Positions 26,801 through 33,683 of a stretch of 41,771 nucleotides of DNA are shown here, piece after piece (the stretch's first letter is position 1; every line of letters starts with the position of its first letter). This stretch comes from an uncultured Cellvibrionales bacterium (lineage in GTDB: Bacteria; Pseudomonadota; Gammaproteobacteria; Pseudomonadales; Porticoccaceae). Made by a program: the position numbers and the translations under genes. The notes beneath the pieces were generated by a model. The model did no database searches. It saw only the letters and a list, made by a program, of their open reading frames with translations, and was not told the DNA's origin. The stretch is taken from assembly GCA_913062605.1 (NCBI GenBank), contig CAJXWQ010000016.1:1-41771 (forward strand), in the 5' to 3' direction.

Positions 26801-27969
26801 TGTTTTTCTACAGTAGCGCGACCAATGGCAGTATCTGTGGCCGAATTAAGCCGCCAATCTTTATTCATCGTGCCTTTGATATTTTCTAACCCGGTAATTT
26901 TAGAACCATCAAAATCAAGCCATAAATTGCGTTGAACTGTAAGCTGGTTAGCCGCAGGTGAATCATCTCCACGATATTGAGTTTCAATTTTCAGGATTGT
27001 ATCGGCACCCAGTTTGTAGGTGGGTCGATTTGCCCAATCAGAGGGAATATCAACTTGTGTCGTATCAATACTGGTGGCACCAGTTAGTTTTACCTGTCGG
27101 ATATTAGTGTTCGATATAAAGCTAACATATTCAATGCTAGGCCAGTCTTTAGCGGTGGATTGCATGGCGATAGTGTCAATATTGTCAGTAAATCTTGTGT
27201 ACACAGTAACCAGATGTTTGCCCGCCGTTACTTGTAATCGAATATCGCCATCTTTTTCTATGCGTGTGGGGAGGTTGCTTCTTAATTGAGAGACTTCGCT
27301 GCCTTCCCAAACAACCCGGCCAATTTTAATTTCCCTTGGCTTTCCGCTAACGGATAGCTCCAGGCGAGTCTCCAAAGACAGCGGTATATTGTCTGTTAAC
27401 AATCGATAGACTTTGACATCTAGGCTGTCGCGTTTTTGTTGCAGGTTATCATCCTTGTTCTGGGCAAATATCAGGCGGTTTCCATGCCGATTAACCTGTA
27501 GGTCCTTGACTTGATCAGAAAGGCTAACGAAAGCAATGTTGGTGGGAATGGTTAAGGCGGCGGGTTTGGTCTTCCAGTTAAACCGTCCTTTAACAATATG
27601 TTTGCCCTTATGTAGCTGGATATGGGGCAATTTAGAGACTTCAATAATGGTGGCTGGTTTTTGGTTAAGGGTTATCTCTGTGGGCCAGTGTTTTTCACTG
27701 CCGGGTAGCTGTACCTGTGCTTGCTTGGAAAACACTTCCACTTGTTGAGTAAAGGTCAGACCTTCTTGTTCCAGAGAAAGGCTCAGGTTGCCAGGCCATA
27801 CACAGACTTTTGTAGGTTTTGTGTTGGTATCCCAGGGGCAATCGATATTGTCATGGCGTTCTCTAACCCAGTCTCCCCATTCTTCTTCCAGGGGTAATGA
27901 TTGAGCTGACGATGAAAGCAATAAAAAGGACAAAAAAAGCGTAATGGCTGAGGTTAGACGTAATTCCAT
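23893..27969 (-). CDS. Very large exported membrane protein with internal duplication
   Basis: A 1358-residue protein that I do not recognise. A signal peptide (residues 1-24, ending SSAQS-LP) is followed by a long periplasmic part. Membrane segments cluster around residues 470-560, a further one is near 690, and about five lie in the C-terminal 200 residues. Two periplasmic parts look duplicated. Near residues 40-165 the order is a Cys-Pro region, a LSLSLEQEGL-type strand, a LPG...WP.EITL block and HKGKHIVKGR. Near residues 775-900 it is CLPNCISL, LTVKGHNLELSF, SLPQIVGNWQLSNIKL and AEGHHRISITG. The start has GGAG 7 bases upstream. It stands alone and ends beside repeat copy 1. An envelope role is inferred only from topology. 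Confidence 0.85.
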   Translation of the reverse strand: MELRLTSAITLFLSFLLLSSSAQSLPLEEEWGDWVRERHDNIDCPWDTNTKPTKVCVWPGNLSLSLEQEGLTFTQQVEVFSKQAQVQLPGSEKHWPTEITLNQKPATIIEVSKLPHIQLHKGKHIVKGRFNWKTKPAALTIPTNIAFVSLSDQVKDLQVNRHGNRLIFAQNKDDNLQQKRDSLDVKVYRLLTDNIPLSLETRLELSVSGKPREIKIGRVVWEGSEVSQLRSNLPTRIEKDGDIRLQVTAGKHLVTVYTRFTDNIDTIAMQSTAKDWPSIEYVSFISNTNIRQVKLTGATSIDTTQVDIPSDWANRPTYKLGADTILKIETQYRGDDSPAANQLTVQRNLWLDFDGSKITGLENIKGTMNKDWRLNSATDTAIGRATVEKQPVLITEHNGQQGLEIRSADINLSAVTLIDNPKEFSASGWDATTDNFSATLHLPPGWRVLYADGVDRIHGTWISAWDLWDLFLVLIITAVTRKLIGNKAAILALIAMVIAYHEAGSPLAAIPPLLVLLALLPVTGGRFKSFLRGCTVLFAAIFVIGIIGFAISSFRLAIYPSLEKTEVSHYSPSSKLNYASRASAPQADIAIEQEEMFFEEDNLVRAKQRVQSVSTPTPKKARSIYQVTESDRVQTGPGLPTWVWNRINFKANSPVDESQVLSITYCSPFFTSLWRVLSVLFLAAYGVLIILKLIPVLKSKDTGSGKGTGSDNKTTSGNTALASTLGALFVAGITMLTPTGHVIAGDYPPEYLLKELETRLTKAPECLPNCISLNKGSLTVKGHNLELSFEAYAQADVMMSLPQIVGNWQLSNIKLDQNSLPTAKRNKNQNNLLLAEGHHRISITGKILGDQASISFPKPIHNFNVASSDWLIDGLVDGRVLNNTLALRSTVSIEESKKDTLTPDPISPLVTIQRTFILDKEWHMETTIIRYAPKSGPIAVSIPLIDNEKVLDNNITIKEGVAHVQLKHNQRVTSWHSVLEPAETLLLEAKPSNHYVETWRIKPSSLWRIDYSGIPPVKDNNALSSLEPHWRPWSGEKLTINISRPTGVTGPTHTVEKAELKYSPGDRIQKSTLSLSIRSSLGEDYRFSIPEDAEILSVTNGNKKLNIPSTNVVTIPLQPGLQNVTVVFQEKKEMGWNTTTPAIHLPDTATNISLTYTLTRDRWPLYFDGPAIGPAMLYWGILVVIIICAFALTTIIKKCHLNVPINIVGWLLLGIGLSTVNSYGVFAVIIFFVLLAYRKDYIDPPTLSSSHFNLLQASIVLVTIVATISALSAIPMGLLSTPDMKVVGNGSSSHLYHFYQDTAASGNFPVANVISLPILGYRLVMMLWSLWLATRIIVWASWGWRAFSAGGIWHARKK

Positions 27970-28011
27970 TTTAAGTCTCCATAGAGCTTTAGGACTTTAA
28001 TTATTGGTGCA

Positions 28012-28071
28012 TCATAACGTAAAAAACAGGAAGGGAAATGATGCTTAGCTGCCTGCTCTTTATTGTTTAAT
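28012..28071 (-). other. Possible degenerate attC site downstream of the LysE gene
   Basis: On the minus strand ATTAAAC (28071-28065) and ACGTTATGA (ending 28012) bracket an imperfect inverted repeat: AACAATAAAGAGCAGG versus the complement of CCTGTTTTTTACGTT. The 60-base length matches the clear attC sites in the window, but the core is ACGTTA rather than GCGTTA and the distance to the LysE stop is 132 bases. A plain hairpin is as likely. Confidence 0.3.
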
Positions 28072-28202
28072 AAAAACCCTTATTTATTATCTTATGTGTA
28101 AAGAGTGGTGTGGTTATTGGTTATTCAGAAAGAGGTGTGTCTTTCATCTCACGTATGGCTTTATCAGGCTCCACATAGCTTATCGACTGCGATCACTTTA
28201 GG

Positions 28203-28829
28203 TTACTTTCGGTACTCCAGTGATGCCATCTTAACTGCGGTGGATATGAGAGTAATACCGGCGGCTTTATTGATTAGGCTGATCACCCATTGTTTCATTG
28301 TCTGCTTAGCGAGTCGGTACCCCAAGTGGCTATAAACACTGTAGATCAATAGGTCGGCAAGAAAACAGGAAGCGCCCATGACCAGTATTTGAAAAAAGAT
28401 GGGTTCAACAGGGTCTATGAATTGAGGAAGCAGTGCAGAGAAGTACAACAATGCCTTTGGGTTTGCCAATTGAATAACAAGGCCCTGAGAAAACAGTTTG
28501 GGTGCGCCTGCTTGTGCCTGTTGGTGATTAATTTTGATGGCCCCGGATTGACTGAGCAGGGCACCAACTCCAAGGTATAGTAAATACACAACACCCACCC
28601 ATTTGACGGCGGAAAACATAAGGTTAGAAGCAATAATCAGAGATGCGATGCCCATCGCCGATAGAGCAAAGAAAATAACATCTGCACTTGCGACACCCAG
28701 AACCCCAAAAAATGCTCTGTTAGATGTATTCGTTGCCCCTTGAGACGCCACTGTTATTGCCGCAGGCCCCGGAATCAGGATAAGCATTACCGTGGTGGCG
28801 AGAAAGATAAGGTAAAGGCTGATATCCAA
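28203..28829 (-). CDS. LysE/RhtB family exporter
   Basis: A 208-residue inner-membrane protein of the LysE/RhtB/ArgO family, which exports amino acids or homoserine lactones. It has six hydrophobic segments and the family N-terminus ILIPGPAAITVASQGATN with the re-entrant proline motif, followed by GVASADVIFFALSAMG and QLANPKALLYFSALLPQF. The only start that preserves this N-terminus is TTG at 28829, since a stop codon lies six codons upstream in the same frame; a weak GGA lies 8 bases in front. It begins 14 bases after a probable attC, so it may itself be a cassette gene. Confidence 0.88.
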   Translation of the reverse strand: MDISLYLIFLATTVMLILIPGPAAITVASQGATNTSNRAFFGVLGVASADVIFFALSAMGIASLIIASNLMFSAVKWVGVVYLLYLGVGALLSQSGAIKINHQQAQAGAPKLFSQGLVIQLANPKALLYFSALLPQFIDPVEPIFFQILVMGASCFLADLLIYSVYSHLGYRLAKQTMKQWVISLINKAAGITLISTAVKMASLEYRK

Positions 28830-28842
28830 TTTTAATGTCCGT

Positions 28843-28900
28843 TTTTAACGCTCGCAACACCGGCGAGTTCTGTTGTTTGCACTTGTCATGAGGGTTGTAG
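28843..28900 (-). other. Probable degenerate attC site of the DUF1059-like cassette
   Basis: On the minus strand it starts CTACAAC (28900-28894), 8 bases after a stop codon, and ends GAGCGTTAAAA with core GTTAAAA (28849-28843). AACCCTCATGA and the complement of TTGCGAGCGTT agree at 8 of 11 positions. The total of 58 bases is typical of short attC sites. The R'' box matches the cassette's own start (GTTACAT) at only 4 of 7 positions, so the site is decayed or misassigned. Confidence 0.5.
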
Positions 28901-28907
28901 AGAATAT

Positions 28908-29144
28908 TTATTTATGTGGCAATGACTCGAATTCTTGTCGTTTAGACTCAAACCATTTTTTCATATCCTCCGGATTTTGCATTAGCTCACCCATTTTCTT
29001 CATAGCTTTCATATGTGTCGCATCTTGTTTTTGATGCATTTCCATTCCGTGTTTTTTGCTTAGCTCTGACATTTCTTCAAATGTCTCTGCTTGGAACTCC
29101 ATATCACAAGCGCCACCTAGCTGCTTACAAGTCATAGCTTTCAT
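28908..29144 (-). CDS. DUF1059-like small protein (cassette B)
   Basis: A 78-residue protein with the DUF1059-like pattern MKAMTCKQLGGACDMEFQAETFEEMSEL: two cysteines near the N-terminus, a conserved GGACD, then a charged helical region with methionine-rich spacing and an acidic-basic C-terminus. The function of the family is unknown. It sits between two integron attC-type sites with its stop 8 bases from the downstream one, as cassette genes usually are. The start is ATG with AAGAG about 9 bases upstream. Confidence 0.75.
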   Translation of the reverse strand: MKAMTCKQLGGACDMEFQAETFEEMSELSKKHGMEMHQKQDATHMKAMKKMGELMQNPEDMKKWFESKRQEFESLPHK

Positions 29145-29170
29145 TATTGGTTTCTCTTGATGATTTATTC

Positions 29171-29242
29171 ATGTAACGCCAAGCTAAGGGGCCGGTTTGA
29201 AGCGGAGCGTAAAACCGGTCACGCTTGAGCGATTTGTTATAT
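29171..29242 (-). other. attC recombination site (cassette A)
   Basis: On the minus strand the 72-base site starts ATATAAC AAATCGC and ends CCCCTTAGCTTGGCGTTACAT. Its centre is an inverted repeat (GACCGGTTT / AAACCGGCC) around GAAGCGGAGCG-like spacer bases. The right end strongly resembles Vibrio VCR sites (CCCCTTAGGCGGGCGTTA). R'' ATATAAC is complementary to the first bases of cassette A at 30445-30451. It begins 5 bases after the stop codon of the HEPN gene. Confidence 0.93.
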
Positions 29243-29246
29243 ATTT

Positions 29247-29828
29247 TTATAGACCAACTACTTTGTTCCAATCTGCAATGTACATATACATTCGTTGAAA
29301 CTCACTAGGCAACAGCATTCTATTGTGTGCTATAAAGTTACGAGATTTTTCTAGTTCATCCATTCTTTGTTTAAGCCAATGTTGAGATGGTATAATTGAC
29401 TCAAAATACTCCCACTTATTAAGAATTACTTGTGCCAAATGAGAGAAATCTAAAAACCCAAGTAAATCAGTTTTTTCACCTTCTAACCATGAATCATCAT
29501 GTGCAGTTTTTTGTCTTTTTTCTGCGTGATCTTTTACCTTATTAGGTAACTTTTCTAGCCAATCTACCCCTTCATTTTCAAACAAGGTTTCTCTTATAAA
29601 ATTTCGCACGTGATTTTCGAATGCAAATAATACAGAGTAAAGTCGGGCCATTTCTAGAGAGTTATTTCGCAGATTAGCAGGAAAAGGGGCAAGCGCCTCT
29701 GCCAGCAAGTGCTCTTCTGTTTCTATTTGATCAGCCCCGATTTTTATTCCTGCTCCTTGAAACACACTTGCTTCAGCTTCAAAAAGCAGACCTCTAAATA
29801 AAAAATCTCTTAAATCTTTATGTTTCAA
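29247..29828 (-). CDS. Swt1-type HEPN domain protein (cassette A)
   Basis: A 193-residue protein. The C-terminal ~120 residues match the Swt1-like HEPN fold: FENHVRNFIRETL, a HAEKRQKTAHDDSWLEGEK segment, LLGFLDFSHLAQVILNKWEYF, and ELEKSRNFIAHNRML. The catalytic-type motif RNxxxH is at R163-N164 and H168. HEPN proteins with this motif are usually RNases and frequent toxins or defence effectors. The gene overlaps the upstream DUF5343 gene by four bases (ATGA), so the pair is coupled. Base composition is clearly more AT-rich than the core genes. The role as toxin or effector is inferred. Confidence 0.8.
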   Translation of the reverse strand: MKHKDLRDFLFRGLLFEAEASVFQGAGIKIGADQIETEEHLLAEALAPFPANLRNNSLEMARLYSVLFAFENHVRNFIRETLFENEGVDWLEKLPNKVKDHAEKRQKTAHDDSWLEGEKTDLLGFLDFSHLAQVILNKWEYFESIIPSQHWLKQRMDELEKSRNFIAHNRMLLPSEFQRMYMYIADWNKVVGL

Positions 29829-30424
29829 AATAAATGCTCTCTTAAAGACTTAAATATAGCGTTATAAACTTCAATATCTTTTGTGGCTGGAAGATGAACC
29901 TGAATATTATAATGTAACCCAGGCGCTTGGTTGAAACTTGCTGGTGTCACAACCTCAGTTTCAATATTTGTTGTTTCGTTTTTATTAGCAGTAGGTGGCG
30001 TTTTTGAGTTTAGGTCTGCTAAAGCAAGTAACGCGTAAAAAGTATTAGTCATAATTTTTGAGACATTATCACTAGCATTATGAAAGCTTTTAAATTTCCC
30101 TTCAATCGTTGCTTTATCGCTCGCTGAAGGGTGTTCCTTTATTAGAAAAATATCTGAATAAGCCTCTTTAATAGCGTCCGCCATAATTTCTTTAGATCTA
30201 GAGTGATCCCTATAATCTATATATCTTGACGTTGGTTTTCCATCAGATGTTAAAAAGCCTAGAGACTTCAATATAGGAATATATGCTCTGTGATTATTTG
30301 ACTTGTAACCTAAATCTTTTAATAGTTGCGTCGAAAACTGATCAGGTGCTTGTCCATCTCTAATTTTCCCAAAGAACTCCCCAAGCTTTGCAAAAGCTAG
30401 AGTATATGAACTTGATAATGCCAT
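29825..30424 (-). CDS. DUF5343 protein (cassette A)
   Basis: A 199-residue protein whose first ~130 residues fit DUF5343: LGEFFGKIRDGQAPDQFSTQLLKDLGYKSNNHRAYIPILKSLGFL, then GKPTSRYIDYRDHSRS, an AY..IFLIKEHPSASDKATIEGKF block and TFYALLALADL. The start of the domain looks like a winged-helix fold. A Thr/Asn/Pro-rich linker (~140-160) leads to a C-terminal strand region (GLHYNIQVHLPATKDIEVYNAIFKSL). It could regulate or neutralise the HEPN partner, but this is inference. AAGGAG lies 8 bases before the ATG and the recombination point lies only 26 bases upstream, so transcription must come from the repeat or further upstream. Confidence 0.8.
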   Translation of the reverse strand: MALSSSYTLAFAKLGEFFGKIRDGQAPDQFSTQLLKDLGYKSNNHRAYIPILKSLGFLTSDGKPTSRYIDYRDHSRSKEIMADAIKEAYSDIFLIKEHPSASDKATIEGKFKSFHNASDNVSKIMTNTFYALLALADLNSKTPPTANKNETTNIETEVVTPASFNQAPGLHYNIQVHLPATKDIEVYNAIFKSLREHLF

Positions 30425-30444
30425 TCAGTTTTCTCCTTTTTTAT

Positions 30445-30676
30445 ATATAACAGCTTATTCAAAAGCCTAAGGCTTTATATCACCTTGGCTCCTGATCCAA
30501 GAGCTAATAATATTCAGTCAAAGACATTATTGTTTATTTACAATGGGTTAGAGAAAACAGGAGATTTTATTATTTGACATCAGAAGCCTAATCCCTGTTT
30601 TTATTGTCCAATCCCTTTCCACTGATCATAAATCAATACCTTTTAAAATCAAGGACCTAATGTCACTTTTTTCTTG
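30445..30676 (-). repeat. Cassette-flanking repeat, copy 2 (attI-like), with GTTATAT core
   Basis: About 226 bases (30451-30676) align with copy 3 (38664-38888) at roughly 70% by eye, in the same orientation. The best-kept parts are CATTGTAAA (TTTACAATGGGTT on plus), TGATCATAAATCAA, and the last 54 bases shared with copy 1. The minus-strand end GCTGTTATAT is the exact junction with cassette A. This fills most of the 338-base gap 30425-30762. No open frame is seen in it, and a weak TTGACT/TATTAT-like region could be a promoter. Confidence 0.8.
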
Positions 30677-30762
30677 TACAGAATGCCGTGATGATTAATT
30701 TAAGTGGCGCCTGATCCAGGAGATTGATCTCTGATGCACTAAAGGCTTCTTTTAAACTGCGA

Positions 30763-32856
30763 TTAAATTTTAAGTGCCAACTTCACGACGTCCTGGCCAT
30801 CAACCGCTGCAGGCACGGTACAACACAGCAAGACTTCATTGTCAGCCACGGGGAATGATGGCTCACTTTGATAGCTGACGGCGCCGGCTAGCAGTGTTGT
30901 CTTGCAGGCACCGCACTGGCCGCTGCGGCAGCCAAACTCCGGTGTAAAGCCATGCGTTTCGGCAAACTCTAACAAGCTCCCCTCACCGGCAGACCAGGCT
31001 TGTTCAACGCCAGCATCAACAAATTCAACAATGGCTTCACTGGCAGCAGGTGCAGGAGTGAACTCGGCGATGGTTTGCCCTTGATACCGGTCACGCCGCA
31101 AGGAAGCTGGGCCAAATTCTTCGGCAAAGATACGTTGGTCACTGATGCCCAGACCACGGACAAGGTCATACATTGACTGCATAAAGCCACTGGGGCCGCA
31201 CAGGTAAACATCGTAATCATCCAGCGGCAGTATGGCCTGCAATAGCGCCTCCGATATCCGACCAAGGTGGTGATAATCACGGCCCGCTTTTAATTCGCTG
31301 GCAGCAAATGGTTCTTCAATTTGGCTCAGTGCCCAAAAGCTACGAAGCTGTCCATCTGATTGTCGAGAAAGCTCATCCAACTCTTCGAAAAAACCTCGTT
31401 GCTGTTGATCACGCGCCGCCGTAATAACGGTTACATTGCGCATGCGCCGAGTTCGAAATCCTTCGACCAAGGCATGCCTTGCCATGGACAGCATCGGCGT
31501 TATGCCAATACCTGCTGAAAGTAAAACCGCAGGACGCTCCTTGCTAGCATCCAAGGTAAAATCGCCGCGAGGGGCTTTGGCCAGCAACATATCGCCGACC
31601 TGAATACTCTGATGTAAGTAATTAGAGGCCAGGCCCTCGGCCTCACGCTTAACACTAATACGATAATAATCATCCGATGGGGCACTCGACATGGTATACG
31701 TTCTTATCACCGGCTCGCCATTAATCTGTATTTTTATCGTCAAAAATTGCCCGGGATAAAAATCCGCTTGTTGATGACCCTGAGCCTGTAAATAAAAAGA
31801 TCGAATCACCGAACTCTCTTCAACCACCTGCACGACTTTATAGTTCAGCCATTGATCACGCTGCACTTGCGCTTGTTGCAGCGCCTTCGCTTCATTCCAC
31901 GACCCCGTTAACAATGTATTGGGCGAGTAGTCATTGAACTGCCAACGCAGTGGCAAAACATTTTTTTGGTGATGCCCGTGATCAAGATGAAACTTCCAAA
32001 GCCGCTCTGCACCGGCAAAATGTTGCGTCTCATCGCTCTGCCATAAAACCTCTACAGTGCCGGTTAGCGTCAGTAGGTGACCGTTCTCAAAATCGACAAA
32101 TAACAATCCTGCCTTTGGCGTCTCATGGAAATTCCCCAACGTATTAAAATGGTTATTGCCCAGATAATCCGGGATGGTCAAGGTATTGCCATCAATACGG
32201 ATAAACCCCGGTTTGCCCCCACGGTGTGAAACATCGGCGCCATCACGGGCTTGATTGCTACCAGCGTCGTTATAGCTCGCGACAAAAAACGTATCACTAC
32301 GCTCAATCAGGGCGCGGGCTTCACTCGATAAGGTCGTGATCTCTTTGCTCTTAGGGGGCGGCATAGTATTGGGGATAGTCTCGGCATCAACCGTGACTAA
32401 TTCACGATTTTGAATATATTGAGGGCAATTCCCAAAAGCCTGATCAACGACTAAATCAACACCCTCATCACTAACGTTACTGATATGAGCCGCCAGCCGA
32501 TTGCGGCGGCGTGTCGGAAGTTCAATGCCTAACAGTCCTAAACGAGTACCCACCTGTAGTGATTCAGAGAGGGGGTCACCAACGACGGGTAAGGCATTAA
32601 TTCTCATAGAATGTTTATCTCGGCTGGAGATAAAACCGGGAGGATTAAATAATATGGACGCCCAGGGCCAGCCGTCATCATCTGCATGGCCCACAAAAAC
32701 AAAGGGTAGTTGCTGATAAAACTCCCGGTGCTGCGCAGGTATATGGTCACGAATCACCTTACGGCCAAAACGTTCCATTTTGTCTTTGACGCCTAGCCGC
32801 TCTTGCAGCAGTTGTTCGCCGCGATGAAAGGGGGAGTTCTCTGTAACATTTTTCAT
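30763..32856 (-). CDS. PPOX-ferredoxin reductase-ferredoxin three-domain flavoprotein
   Basis: A 697-residue cytoplasmic redox fusion. Residues ~45-300 form a pyridoxamine-phosphate-oxidase-like FMN split barrel (PFVFVGHADDDGWPWASIL, VDFENGHLLTLTGTVEVLW). Residues ~340-585 are a ferredoxin-NADP reductase module with the FAD motif RTYTMSSAP and nucleotide motif LLSAGIGITPMLSM. Residues ~610-697 are a plant-type [2Fe-2S] ferredoxin with C643, C648, C651 and C678/C679. Electrons would pass from NAD(P)H through FAD and the cluster to FMN. The substrate is unknown. AAAGG lies 8-9 bases before the ATG. It is the last gene of the glutaredoxin-GST-DJ-1 row, 41 bases after the previous stop. Confidence 0.9.
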   Translation of the reverse strand: MKNVTENSPFHRGEQLLQERLGVKDKMERFGRKVIRDHIPAQHREFYQQLPFVFVGHADDDGWPWASILFNPPGFISSRDKHSMRINALPVVGDPLSESLQVGTRLGLLGIELPTRRRNRLAAHISNVSDEGVDLVVDQAFGNCPQYIQNRELVTVDAETIPNTMPPPKSKEITTLSSEARALIERSDTFFVASYNDAGSNQARDGADVSHRGGKPGFIRIDGNTLTIPDYLGNNHFNTLGNFHETPKAGLLFVDFENGHLLTLTGTVEVLWQSDETQHFAGAERLWKFHLDHGHHQKNVLPLRWQFNDYSPNTLLTGSWNEAKALQQAQVQRDQWLNYKVVQVVEESSVIRSFYLQAQGHQQADFYPGQFLTIKIQINGEPVIRTYTMSSAPSDDYYRISVKREAEGLASNYLHQSIQVGDMLLAKAPRGDFTLDASKERPAVLLSAGIGITPMLSMARHALVEGFRTRRMRNVTVITAARDQQQRGFFEELDELSRQSDGQLRSFWALSQIEEPFAASELKAGRDYHHLGRISEALLQAILPLDDYDVYLCGPSGFMQSMYDLVRGLGISDQRIFAEEFGPASLRRDRYQGQTIAEFTPAPAASEAIVEFVDAGVEQAWSAGEGSLLEFAETHGFTPEFGCRSGQCGACKTTLLAGAVSYQSEPSFPVADNEVLLCCTVPAAVDGQDVVKLALKI

Positions 32857-32897
32857 GTTATCTACCTTTTACCTGTAGTTCTTACCTGTAGCTTCAA

Positions 32898-33518
32898 TCA
32901 GACTTGAGCGGATTGATACCACTCGGGGCAGGGCGTAGGAATACGCATCTTTTCACGCACCATTGCCGCATTCGAGCTATCACTCAGCTTTTCCAATAAT
33001 TCAAAAGCCACTTCAAGCGCTGTACCAGGCCCCGTTGAAGTAATGCAATTGCCATCACAAACAATGGGTTGATCAACAAAGATTGCTCCTGTTTGTTCTA
33101 ATTGTTGTTTACGCACGCCGTTGTGCTGATGATAGATGGTTGCTTTTCTATCGTTAAGAATGCCCGCTGTTCCAAGAGCTAGTGATGACACGCAAATACT
33201 GGCGATAAATTTATTTTGTTCGTTGAAGTGACGAATAACCTCTAAAAATGGTTCGCTTAGCGCGTCACGATAAAAACCTGCCGGTTCAAAACCACCGGGG
33301 ATAGCCAGCGCATCAAATTGAGACAAATCAATATCGTCTAAAACAGCTGTGGGTCGCAAACTTAAACCAAAGGTAGTTTTAATGTTGTCGGTTAAGCCGA
33401 CATCAAGTAGCTCAATCGGCTCACTGCCAACCAGCGTTGCCCAACCAAGAACATCAGTAAAGGCGGACAATTCTAAAGGCTCTACACCGTTAGCCAATAA
33501 CATCAGTACTTTTTTCAT
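32898..33518 (-). CDS. DJ-1/PfpI family protein
   Basis: A 206-residue member of the DJ-1/PfpI superfamily. The conserved acidic residue Glu13 (ANGVEPLELSAF) and the nucleophile-elbow cysteine C109 (FIASICVSSLALG) are present, followed by the GPGTALEVAFELLEKL helix. Bacterial members act as chaperones or glyoxalase/deglycase-like stress proteins. Closest in layout is YajL/ThiJ. I chose the ATG at 33518 because AGGAG lies about 9 bases upstream; a longer frame to 33626 has no ribosome site. It lies between the GST and PPOX-fusion genes on the same strand. Confidence 0.9.
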   Translation of the reverse strand: MKKVLMLLANGVEPLELSAFTDVLGWATLVGSEPIELLDVGLTDNIKTTFGLSLRPTAVLDDIDLSQFDALAIPGGFEPAGFYRDALSEPFLEVIRHFNEQNKFIASICVSSLALGTAGILNDRKATIYHQHNGVRKQQLEQTGAIFVDQPIVCDGNCITSTGPGTALEVAFELLEKLSDSSNAAMVREKMRIPTPCPEWYQSAQV

Positions 33519-33683
33519 TGAGCCTTCTCCTAATTGAGTGCTCATTTCACCCTGTTGAAATAAAACATCGCCAAGCCCACTGACCCAGCGGGTTTTTATT
33601 GGGCCACCAGAGGTATGGCAACCCATTAATGGGTTGCCATAAATTCAGCTAGCTATCACTTCAGTAAGTAAAAGCGTGTGTAT

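Larger units (their letters stand above)
28849..30450 (-). mobile_element. Integron gene cassettes A and B (no integrase)
   Basis: Cassette A runs from the recombination point at 30451/30450 to its attC at 29171-29242 and carries the DUF5343-HEPN pair (~1.27 kb). Cassette B follows to the weaker site at 28843-28900 and carries the DUF1059-like gene. Cassette A begins GTTATATAT and the R'' side of its attC reads ATATATAAC, an exact 9-base complement, as expected when both come from one circular cassette. No integrase gene is in the window. Confidence 0.85.

Noticed and set aside
30690..30740. Possible fourth fragment of the cassette-flanking repeat (GGCGCCTGATCCAGGAG)
   Set aside because: It matches the repeat (GGCTCCTGATCCAAGAG) at about 14 of 17-20 bases, but it is short and isolated and has no recombination core next to it.
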